From the NCBI GenBank assembly GCA_012729935.1, contig JAAYBY010000121.1, positions 1-5,908 of the forward strand: 5,908 bases of DNA, in the 5' to 3' direction. Shown piece by piece: positions 1-5,147 of this stretch (position 1 is the first letter of the stretch; the number at the start of each line of letters is the position of its first letter). The notes beneath the pieces were generated by a model that saw nothing but the letters and a program-made list of their open reading frames with translations, searched no databases and was not told where the DNA came from. A program made the position numbers and the translations under genes. This DNA is from Clostridiaceae bacterium (lineage in GTDB: Bacteria; Bacillota; Clostridia; Saccharofermentanales; UBA5734).

Positions 1-557
1 TCAGTTACTGCCTGTGTAAAAGCTTCTTCAAACCCCTCTGGCAGAACGGCTTCGTTCATCACCTTGACATTTAACTTGATTTTGCTGCCGATTGCCTGGG
101 CAACTTCATTTAATTTCATAATGAGGTATGATTCATCTGTCAGAGCTTCCTGATAGAAAAATTCCTCTCCGCCCTCAAAAATCGCTTGTCCGTTATTGAT
201 CGCTTTGATAAAACCTGCCCGGCTAACCGAATTGAATGATGCGCCATCCTTGACAACATAGCGGTATTCCTGATTGATGGTCACACCTGCGTATAATTTG
301 GACATATCGACAACTTTGGTAAAAACCTGGCTCTCACCATAGGGCATAATCCAGCCGCCGACAAAAGAAAAGAGAAACATCAAAGTTATAAAAATGGAAC
401 CGACAATTGCCAGCTGATTACGGACGAATCGCCTGAGCACCAGCATCGTCGGTGATAAAACCTTGATCCGCTGTTCATCGTCCAGAGATACCCAGGTTTG
501 ATTCACTTCAGGAATTTCGGGATCAGGAGAAGTTTCCGGTCGTTGAAAATCACTCAT
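1..557 (-). CDS. OppC-type ABC transporter permease, N-terminal part (cut by left edge)
   Basis: This is the second permease of an Opp/Dpp-type importer. It would pair with the OppB-type protein encoded just upstream to form the membrane channel. Only 185 codons are present and the frame stays open to base 1. The cytoplasmic N-terminus (about residues 1-45) contains the segment TWVSLDDEQR. One membrane helix follows at about 47-70 (from NQLAIVGSIF to FVGGWI), which resembles the OppC N-terminal domain. After MPYGES there are at least 110 residues with no hydrophobic segment, including EYRYVVKDG and GGEEFFYQEAL. This is an extracellular loop much longer than the roughly 50 residues usual in OppC before the transport domain. 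The ATG at 557 follows AAGGAGGA with good spacing, and the oppB stop lies next to that site, so translation is probably coupled. The EAA loop would lie off the window. Substrate is not deducible. Confidence 0.85.
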   Translation of the reverse strand, partial: MSDFQRPETSPDPEIPEVNQTWVSLDDEQRIKVLSPTMLVLRRFVRNQLAIVGSIFITLMFLFSFVGGWIMPYGESQVFTKVVDMSKLYAGVTINQEYRYVVKDGASFNSVSRAGFIKAINNGQAIFEGGEEFFYQEALTDESYLIMKLNEVAQAIGSKIKLNVKVMNEAVLPEGFEEAFTQAVT

Positions 558-562
558 GTCGC

Positions 563-570
563 TCCTCCTT
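563..570 (-). promoter_or_regulatory. Strong ribosome binding site for the OppC-type gene, abutting the oppB stop
   Basis: On the minus strand AAGGAGGA directly follows the TGA stop of the upstream permease gene (571-573). Its AGGAGG core lies 6 bases before the ATG at 557. The arrangement fixes the start and suggests that the two permeases are made by translational coupling in equal amounts. Confidence 0.8.
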
Positions 571-1557
571 TCAACCAACCCGTACGCGCGGATCGACGAC
601 TGCATACAAGATGTCTGCAATCAGCGTGCCCAGCAAGGTCAAAGCTGCCATGAAAACAAGATAAAACATGGAGAACGGGATGTCACCACCGACCATGGCA
701 AGGTAGGATGTATAGCCAATGCCGGGAATCTGGAACAGCGTTTCCGTAATCATCGCACCGGCAAACAAGCCCGGCAGAGAACCGCCAACGATCGTCACAA
801 TCGGAATCAATGTGTTGCGGAAAGCATGGTAATTAATAACACGCCGTTCTGAAAGCCCCTTGGCACGGGCAGTCCGGATATAATCCGAGTTCAGGACCTC
901 GAGCATGTTTGTGCGGGTGTAACGCATCAGTCCACCGATACTGATGATCACCAGCGTCGCGATCGGCAAGATCAGATGCATCCCCATATCCACCAGCTTA
1001 CCAAACGAATCGAGCTGCTCGTGATAGCGACCGACTATTCCGAACAAATCGAGCCAACCTAGTTTGATCGAAAAAACAAGTTTCAGTATCGTCGCGAAAA
1101 AGAAGGTCGGTAAGGAGATGCCCAAAAGTGCGATGACGGTGATGGTATAATCCGCCCGGCTATATTGCTTTCGCGCCGATAGGATACCGAGTGGAATCGC
1201 AATAATCAGTTCTAGCACAAAAGCGATCGCCCCAAGGACAAAGGAATACCAGATCACCTCGGAGAACTTCTGCGTAACAGGGATGGTGAAGAGCCAGCTG
1301 TCACCAAAATCGCCGCGAATCGCATTTCTCAACCAGGAAAAGAAACCGGGAACAATCCCAAGATTCAAGCCATACACCTGATTCAATTGATCTTTCCACT
1401 CCTGGAAGCTTTTTGAACCCGGCTGTGTTGATCGTTCACGAGCGATTGTATCAACGTATGAGGTTGGTATGCTTCGCATGATGGCATAAATAATCAGCGC
1501 GACAAAAAAGAGGATCACAATACTGATTAAAATTCTTTTAACAATATACTTCCACAT
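571..1557 (-). CDS. OppB/DppB-type ABC transporter permease
   Basis: This is an inner-membrane permease of the peptide/nickel importer family (binding-protein-dependent transport component). It forms a heterodimer with the OppC-type protein. The product is 328 aa from the ATG at 1557, normal for the family. Helix 1 is at about 10-28 (ILISIVILFFVALIIYAIM). An extracellular stretch follows, then helices near 103-128, 137-167, 193-210, 249-272 and 295-322. The conserved cytoplasmic EAA loop is clear at about 225-245: DYIRTARAKGLSERRV, then HAFRN. This is the surface that docks on the ATPase. GSLPGLFAGA, ETLFQIPGIG and the C-terminal DPRVR are also typical. A TTG at 1560 just before the ATG is an alternative start; a weak GGGA lies 6 bases before the TTG and 9 before the ATG, so the sequence does not decide firmly. 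The gene lies 104 bases after the binding-protein stop and 13 bases before oppC. Confidence 0.93.
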   Translation of the reverse strand: MWKYIVKRILISIVILFFVALIIYAIMRSIPTSYVDTIARERSTQPGSKSFQEWKDQLNQVYGLNLGIVPGFFSWLRNAIRGDFGDSWLFTIPVTQKFSEVIWYSFVLGAIAFVLELIIAIPLGILSARKQYSRADYTITVIALLGISLPTFFFATILKLVFSIKLGWLDLFGIVGRYHEQLDSFGKLVDMGMHLILPIATLVIISIGGLMRYTRTNMLEVLNSDYIRTARAKGLSERRVINYHAFRNTLIPIVTIVGGSLPGLFAGAMITETLFQIPGIGYTSYLAMVGGDIPFSMFYLVFMAALTLLGTLIADILYAVVDPRVRVG

Positions 1558-1608
1558 CAAATCAAATCCCGTTCATCAATGATTGAGAAACCTAAATGGC
1601 TAACATAG

Positions 1609-1636
1609 CTTGAGCCCATCAGATGATGGGCTCAAG
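1609..1636 (-). other. Perfect 12-bp hairpin between the binding-protein and permease genes
   Basis: CTTGAGCCCATC and its exact reverse complement GATGGGCTCAAG flank a 4-base loop. The hairpin begins 25 bases after the binding-protein stop and ends about 50 bases before the oppB start. There is no U-tract after it on the minus strand (CTATGTTAG follows), so it is not a standard intrinsic terminator. In ABC importer operons such structures often protect the 3' end of the binding-protein message or partly stop transcription, giving more binding protein than permease. That role is an inference here. Confidence 0.75.
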
Positions 1637-1661
1637 TTTGTCAGTTACTTTAGATGTCCGT

Positions 1662-4166
1662 TCAGCCCTCGTTCATTTGCAGCAGTTCGATGTCATTCAT
1701 CCAGCCCCAGAAGGTTGTAATGTCTGGCGTCACGGTGTCCATATTGACCCGCTCAACACTGAAAATGGTCGCTTCCTGTCTCTGGTAGACCGGGATTTCC
1801 ACCGCCCAGTCAATGATGATGTCGAGGCAGGCTTTGTAGGTCTGCTTGCGGAACGACTGATCGTCACTGGTACGTGCTTCAATAATCAGCTCATCCAGTT
1901 GTGAATCGGCGATATGGTAGTGGTTGGATTCGGATCCGCCGAGACCAACAATATTGCTGGAATGGTAGACCTGGTACATATCCGGATCGATGGTTGCCTG
2001 CCAGGCTGCAACCCACATTTCCTGAGTAGCTGCATCCAGCGTGTTCCAAAGGTCGTTCGAATTCGTCGGGTCATTAACAATCAGATCGATGCCGATTGAT
2101 TCAAAGGCTTCCTTGGCTTTGGTTACCAGCAGGAAAGAAGGATGATCGCCCTGGCCATCGCCCGGGATGATGATCTCGTATTCAAGACTGGCCCCATCCG
2201 GTGCCTCGGTCAGTTTGCCACTGGCTTCATCAAACGTATAGCCTGCTGCGACAAAATAATCGATCGCTGCAGCTTTGGCAGCTTCATAACGTGCATCAGG
2301 ATCCATATCGGACGTAAAGATATCACTGCCGTCGACTGCTGTCGAGAAGGCAACTTTATACCCTTCATCCGTCGGTTGCGGAGATGCCCATGATGTGTTG
2401 GAAATCGGATAGTTGATAACGGATGCCTGTTCGCCGTAATAAGAGCTGACGGTCAGTTCACGGTAGACTGATAGTATGGTCGCCAGACCCTTGCGCAGGT
2501 TTTTGCTCTCTTCAGAATCCGCTACACCGCCGACATTGATCGTCTCTGCGTTTAGACCGATGTATCCATAACCCAGAAAGTCAACTGTGCTTGTGACAAT
2601 TTTATCTCCGCTGACTTCGCCGTTGCTGTTATAGCTCTTGATTTCTTCACGGGCCGCTGCACTGAATGACGGTTCTGTCAGATCCAGTGTGCCGGTTCCA
2701 ACGCCGGAAATCTTGTCAGCATCGGTGGATTCCTTGAACTGGACATTGGTGATAATCGGTTCGCCCTTGTAGTAATTTTCATTGGCTTCAAAATAAACGA
2801 TCTTGTTTTCGTACTTAACGAACTTATAGGGACCTGCACCAAGCGGCTGCGTGGTTTTGGCGGTAATCAATGACAAATCACTATAATCAAAGCCAAACTT
2901 GTCATTATCATAGTCATATTTGCTTTCATCGCCGTAGTAATGCAGCGGTGATACCTGAATGCCGAGGCTGTAGATTGCTGTCGCGTCATAACCTTCAACA
3001 GTTACTTCAACGACCGTATCGCTCACTTTTTTGATGCCGGCAATGTTCGGAACACCTTGGCCGCCCATTTCCTCATCTTTGGGACCCCATTCACGGATGA
3101 AGCCGAAACGTCCATCCTCAAGTGTCTTTGTGGCATCATTCGAAGCAGCCTCAACCTCGAAAAATGCTTCCGGATTGCCTTCGTATGCTGTATAGGTCTC
3201 TGCATAGAAATCATCCAGAGTCGGGTATTGGCCGTTGGGAATATCAAATGTCACTTCATTGGTATAGGTTGTAAAGGTTCCGTCTTCAGCTGGTTCGCCA
3301 AAGCCCCAGGCATACATACCAAGTGCAACCTGTAATCCGTCATCAGCCAAAACTTCTTCAGCAGTGACACCCAGATCTCCGGAATACCCGATGTATTTGG
3401 CAACAACTTCATTAACAATTAATTGAATATCATTTTTCCAAGCGTCTTTCAGAATCGCCCACATAGAATCCTGCTGCTCCTTGGTCCAAGCATCAGACTC
3501 AGCCCATTCATGATCTTCGCCGGCTGCATAGATCGCATCGAACATAGCAGAATACTTGTCATAAACAGCGCTGGTTGTCTGGGTGCGGTAGTCGGTCATT
3601 CCAAGAACCGGCACTGAATACAGCGTTGTTGACCCGGTATAAGTCGGATCACTGTATACGTAATAGGTGAAAATGACGTCATCTGCGGTCATCAGCTCAC
3701 CATCACTGAACATCACGTCATCTCGGATTGTCCAGGTGTAAACCGTTTTGCCGGCTGCTTCATCATAATTAACGTCGACGTCAGCAATGCCCTTGTACTC
3801 ATAGTCAGTACCGGCATAAGGCAGTGTCTCGCCCTCGATCGCGTTGTATACGATGGCACCCGTGCGGTCAGTTGTCAGCAATGAAACAGACGTCATAGAA
3901 ACGACATCGGTGTCATAAGCGGTGTCCGAAAAGAACGGACTGAATTTTTCGCTGAATGCAGAATAGCCGACAACGAGCGGTGTATCCTGACGGAACCGGG
4001 TCGTCGTCGCTTCGGTTGTCGTGCCCTCAGTAGTTGTCGCTTGCGTTGTTGTGGTCCCGGCTGTTGTCCCTGTTGTATCTTTCGGGGCACAAGCAGCAAA
4101 AAGGCTCACGGCCATTGCAAGCATGAGAATTAAAGACAGATATTTAAAGATTTTAGCCTTTCTCAT
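1662..4166 (-). CDS. Large lipoprotein substrate-binding protein of an Opp/Dpp-type (family 5) ABC importer
   Basis: This is an extracellular solute-binding protein, anchored by lipid, that delivers substrate to the permeases encoded downstream. The family binds oligopeptides, and some members bind nickel or metal chelates; the substrate is not readable here. The product is 834 aa against about 500-600 usual. Residues 1-25 are a lipoprotein signal peptide, with SLFAAC placing the modified Cys at 26 (Phe at -3 is less common than Leu). Residues 31-56 are a Thr-rich linker. The family 5 core follows: YTWTIRDDVMFSDGELMTADDV (143-164, split here as YTWTIRDDVMFSDGE then LMTADDV), GAGPYKF (443-449), ANENYYKG (461-468), and a C-terminal lobe with EAFESIGIDL (686-695) and AAWQATIDPDMY (720-731). 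An extra segment at about 188-372, rich in acidic and aromatic residues, interrupts the N-terminal lobe. The ATG at 4166 was chosen because it starts the signal peptide and has a strong ribosome binding site 9 bases upstream; an upstream in-frame extension to 4217 adds only a charged stretch. Confidence 0.94.
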   Translation of the reverse strand: MRKAKIFKYLSLILMLAMAVSLFAACAPKDTTGTTAGTTTTQATTTEGTTTEATTTRFRQDTPLVVGYSAFSEKFSPFFSDTAYDTDVVSMTSVSLLTTDRTGAIVYNAIEGETLPYAGTDYEYKGIADVDVNYDEAAGKTVYTWTIRDDVMFSDGELMTADDVIFTYYVYSDPTYTGSTTLYSVPVLGMTDYRTQTTSAVYDKYSAMFDAIYAAGEDHEWAESDAWTKEQQDSMWAILKDAWKNDIQLIVNEVVAKYIGYSGDLGVTAEEVLADDGLQVALGMYAWGFGEPAEDGTFTTYTNEVTFDIPNGQYPTLDDFYAETYTAYEGNPEAFFEVEAASNDATKTLEDGRFGFIREWGPKDEEMGGQGVPNIAGIKKVSDTVVEVTVEGYDATAIYSLGIQVSPLHYYGDESKYDYDNDKFGFDYSDLSLITAKTTQPLGAGPYKFVKYENKIVYFEANENYYKGEPIITNVQFKESTDADKISGVGTGTLDLTEPSFSAAAREEIKSYNSNGEVSGDKIVTSTVDFLGYGYIGLNAETINVGGVADSEESKNLRKGLATILSVYRELTVSSYYGEQASVINYPISNTSWASPQPTDEGYKVAFSTAVDGSDIFTSDMDPDARYEAAKAAAIDYFVAAGYTFDEASGKLTEAPDGASLEYEIIIPGDGQGDHPSFLLVTKAKEAFESIGIDLIVNDPTNSNDLWNTLDAATQEMWVAAWQATIDPDMYQVYHSSNIVGLGGSESNHYHIADSQLDELIIEARTSDDQSFRKQTYKACLDIIIDWAVEIPVYQRQEATIFSVERVNMDTVTPDITTFWGWMNDIELLQMNEG
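3044..3605 (-). other. Insert region within the binding protein (about residues 188-375)
   Basis: Compared with the usual family 5 fold, about 185 residues separate the SDPTYTGSTTLYSVPVLGM segment from GIKKVSDTVVEVTV. In ordinary members the equivalents of these two segments are close together. The insert is acidic and Trp/Tyr-rich (AWTKEQQDSMWAILKDAWK, then AWGFGEPAEDGTF, then GFIREWGPKDEE). It has no membrane segment and no motif I can name. It stays in frame with similar base composition, so it looks like a true domain elaboration rather than a mobile insertion. Confidence 0.6.
3999..4076 (-). repeat. Low-complexity Thr-rich linker coding region
   Basis: Codons 31-56 of the binding protein encode runs of Thr broken by Gly, Ala, Glu and Gln (TTGTTAGTTTTQATTT, then EGTTTEATTT). 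At the DNA level this gives imperfect ACA/ACG/ACT triplet repeats. The position just after the lipid-modified Cys indicates a flexible, possibly glycosylated spacer lifting the protein off the membrane. Length variation between strains would be expected. Confidence 0.75.
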
Positions 4167-4175
4167 GAATGAAAT

Positions 4176-4185
4176 CCTCCTCCTT
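4176..4185 (-). promoter_or_regulatory. Strong ribosome binding site for the binding-protein gene
   Basis: AAGGAGGAGG on the minus strand lies 9 bases before the ATG at 4166. It decides the start in favour of the signal-peptide Met and is consistent with high expression of the binding protein. Confidence 0.85.
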
Positions 4186-4257
4186 CGTGTTTCGACGGAA
4201 CGCGTTATTTGAGACAAGGGATTACCTTGAATCGACGAACCGCAAAGCTTTTACAGT

Positions 4258-4272
4258 TAATAATGATTATTA
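4258..4272 (-). promoter_or_regulatory. Candidate Fur/PerR-family operator, 7-1-7 palindrome over the -10
   Basis: TAATAATGATTATTA is a perfect palindrome with 7-base arms and a 1-base centre. The Bacillus 7-1-7 consensus boxes are TGATAATnATTATCA (Fur) and TTATAATnATTATAA (PerR). This site differs from each only at the second base of each half. It covers the -10 hexamer and predicted start of the transporter promoter, where a bound repressor would block RNA polymerase. The sequence match is direct; the identity of the regulator is inference, and AT-rich promoter DNA can produce such palindromes by chance. Confidence 0.5.
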
Positions 4273-4294
4273 TCTCAAAATAAGTCTTTGTCAA
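4266..4294 (-). promoter_or_regulatory. Sigma-A type promoter of the transporter operon
   Basis: On the minus strand TTGACA (4289-4294, perfect -35) is followed after exactly 17 bases by AATAAT (4266-4271, 5 of 6 to the -10 consensus). Transcription would start near 4259, giving a leader of about 93 bases before the ATG. The promoter sits immediately after the probable terminator of the preceding division gene, so the transporter is likely an independent unit. Confidence 0.8.
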
Positions 4295-4307
4295 CCTTTC
4301 TTGCACT

Positions 4308-4341
4308 AAAAAGAGGCGCAATCGTCGTGCAAAAGCGCTCT
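4308..4341 (-). terminator. Probable intrinsic terminator after the DivIC-type gene
   Basis: On the minus strand AGAGCGC pairs with GCG-C-CTCT (7 bp with one bulged C) across a 15-base loop, followed immediately by a run of T. It lies about 40 bases after the division gene stop and 14 bases before the -35 of the transporter promoter, a sensible place to separate the two units. The bulge and large loop make it only moderately strong. Confidence 0.55.
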
Positions 4342-4379
4342 TCAACCCGTTTATGGTTCAATCACAGCTGTTTGGCAGG

Positions 4380-4697
4380 CTATTCCTCCAGGAATATGAT
4401 TTCATCCGGGTGTATCATGCCTAGCTGGTCGCGAGCAACCCGTTCGATGTAGGCGTCGGATCCCATGATATGTTTGAGTTCCTGGAGAGCAGCCAGATCC
4501 GTATTTGCTTCCTGTAGTTCGCTCTGAAGTTCGGTCTCACGTTCACGAATACGCATCATCTGGGTTTCTTGTTTAAAATAAATGGCAATCGCTGAAGACA
4601 GCAAAAGAACGACCAGCATGCCGATCAAAATACGGATCAGTATTTTGCCGCTGCTGACGGTGCGTCTTGAAGATGCTGTTCTCACTGCTGATGCCAT
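4380..4697 (-). CDS. divIC: DivIC/FtsB-type septum formation initiator protein
   Basis: This is a small bitopic membrane protein of the divisome. DivIC/FtsB works with FtsL and DivIB/FtsQ to activate septal wall synthesis. From the ATG at 4697 the product is 105 aa, the family's usual size. A short basic cytoplasmic tail (1-17) is followed by one membrane helix at about 18-41 (ILIRILIGMLVVLLLSSAIA). A heptad-like coiled coil covers about 43-78 (RERETELQSELQEANTDLAAL), and the hallmark C-terminal motif DAYIERVARDQLGMIHPDE is at 81-99. The start at 4697 has CGGAG about 8 bases upstream. An in-frame TTG at 4757 would add 20 residues, but that stretch contains a stable hairpin and has no clear family counterpart, so it is judged leader. 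The position after mazG and rqcP matches Bacillus divIC, although the yabP and yabQ genes normally between are missing. Confidence 0.87.
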   Translation of the reverse strand: MASAVRTASSRRTVSSGKILIRILIGMLVVLLLSSAIAIYFKQETQMMRIRERETELQSELQEANTDLAALQELKHIMGSDAYIERVARDQLGMIHPDEIIFLEE

Positions 4698-4737
4698 CGT
4701 CGAATCTCCGTCTGTCGATCTCACTGCACGGGTCGCC

Positions 4738-4755
4738 GGCAGGACAACTCCTGCC
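4738..4755 (-). other. GC-rich hairpin in the leader of the DivIC-type gene
   Basis: GGCAGGA and TCCTGCC form a perfect 7-bp stem with a 4-base loop (GTTG on the minus strand), ending 40 bases before the ATG at 4697. No U-tract follows, so it is not a terminator. It may affect message stability or translation; the sequence does not say which. Confidence 0.55.
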
Positions 4756-4783
4756 AATCAAGTTTGGATATCCAGTTGTCTTC

Positions 4784-4812
4784 ATTCTATGTGACGTACA
4801 TGCGAATCGCAA
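4784..4812 (-). promoter_or_regulatory. Possible promoter for the DivIC-type gene
   Basis: TTGCGA (4807-4812, 4 of 6 to -35) and TAGAAT (4784-4789, 5 of 6 to -10) are separated by 17 bases on the minus strand. A start near 4777 would give a leader of about 80 bases that includes the GC-rich hairpin. This would allow divIC expression apart from mazG-rqcP. The -35 is weak, so this is tentative. A 6-bp inverted repeat (ACTCAT, loop CTGA, ATGAGT at 4812-4827) touches its upstream edge. Confidence 0.4.
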
Positions 4813-4854
4813 CTCATTCAGATGAGTCTCCCGTGTGATCGCCCTTATTTAACC

Positions 4855-4869
4855 TGTTTGTAACAAACA
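4855..4869 (-). promoter_or_regulatory. Perfect 7-1-7 palindrome downstream of rqcP, possible operator
   Basis: TGTTTGTTACAAACA has perfect 7-base arms around a single centre base and begins 16 bases after the rqcP stop. It is AT-rich with too small a loop for a convincing RNA hairpin, and no U-tract follows, so a DNA-binding site is more likely than a terminator. It falls wholly inside the 17-base spacer of a weak promoter-like pair, ATTACA (4870-4875) and TTAAAT (4847-4852). I do not recognise the regulator. Confidence 0.4.
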
Positions 4870-4885
4870 TGTAATGCTCTACGCT

Positions 4886-5137
4886 TTAAGTTTCGTCCGT
4901 CAGCATCTCGTAGAGTTCTGCCGCTTCTTCCTTGCGAACAGTCGAGCGAACATCCAGCACGCGAACACGCGTGTGGCCGCTGCCAAAGCGAATATCCAGA
5001 ATATCACCGGGATTGACTTCACTGCCGGGTTTCGCAATGCGTCCATTCAGAACGACGCGTCCGGCAGAACAGATTTCGTTTGCAACAGTTCGCCGTTTGA
5101 TCAGTCGTGAAACTTTGAGAAATTTATCGAGTCGCAT
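4886..5137 (-). CDS. rqcP: S4-domain RNA-binding protein RqcP (YabO) of ribosome-associated quality control
   Basis: This is a small cytoplasmic S4-domain protein. In Bacillus, RqcP (formerly YabO) binds stalled 50S subunits carrying peptidyl-tRNA and works with RqcH to add C-terminal alanine tails. The product is 83 aa, about the family length. The S4 core starts at residue 1 (MRLDKFLKVSRLIKRRT), then GRVVLNG at 26-32 and KPGSEVNPGD at 36-45, all typical. The N-terminal basic stretch, including Arg2 and Arg16, which are known to matter for ribosome and tRNA contact in the family, is intact. The ATG at 5137 matches the family start. An in-frame TTG at 5146 has a better-spaced AGGAG (6 bases) and would add three residues, so the exact start is uncertain. 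The gene is 10 bases after mazG (1 base if TTG is used), indicating co-transcription. The RqcH partner is not in the window. Confidence 0.9.
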   Translation of the reverse strand: MRLDKFLKVSRLIKRRTVANEICSAGRVVLNGRIAKPGSEVNPGDILDIRFGSGHTRVRVLDVRSTVRKEEAAELYEMLTDET

Positions 5138-5147
5138 TATTTTCAAC

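Noticed and set aside
556..852. Plus-strand open frame opposite the oppB 3' end
   Set aside because: It is antisense to a well-supported permease, has no ribosome binding site, and its translation resembles no protein family. The same holds for the other plus-strand frames across the window (for example 3057-3335, 2142-2393 and 4874-5110).
1609..1636. Hairpin as a standard intrinsic terminator
   Set aside because: No U-tract follows on the minus strand, and the downstream permease genes belong to the same importer.
3999..4076. Tandem repeat as a mobile or CRISPR-like element
   Set aside because: The repetitiveness comes from Thr codons in a flexible linker; there are no regular repeat-spacer units.
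4167..4217. N-terminal extension of the binding protein by 17 codons
   Set aside because: It would bury the lipoprotein signal peptide behind a charged stretch and would run through the strong ribosome binding site at 4176-4185.
4167..4259. Riboswitch in the transporter leader
   Set aside because: Only a short CAAGG/CCTTG stem and a repeated CGTCGA are visible in about 93 bases. No known riboswitch core motif is recognisable.
4301..4332. TTGCAC / GTGCAA pairing across the terminator U-tract as an antiterminator
   Set aside because: Six base pairs around a 20-base loop is weak, and it does not use the terminator 5' arm, so it need not exclude the terminator. There is no known reason to expect attenuation after divIC.
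4573..4812. Minus-strand 79-codon frame overlapping the divIC start
   Set aside because: It overlaps the well-supported DivIC-type gene in another frame, and its product is Arg/Cys-rich with no recognisable family.
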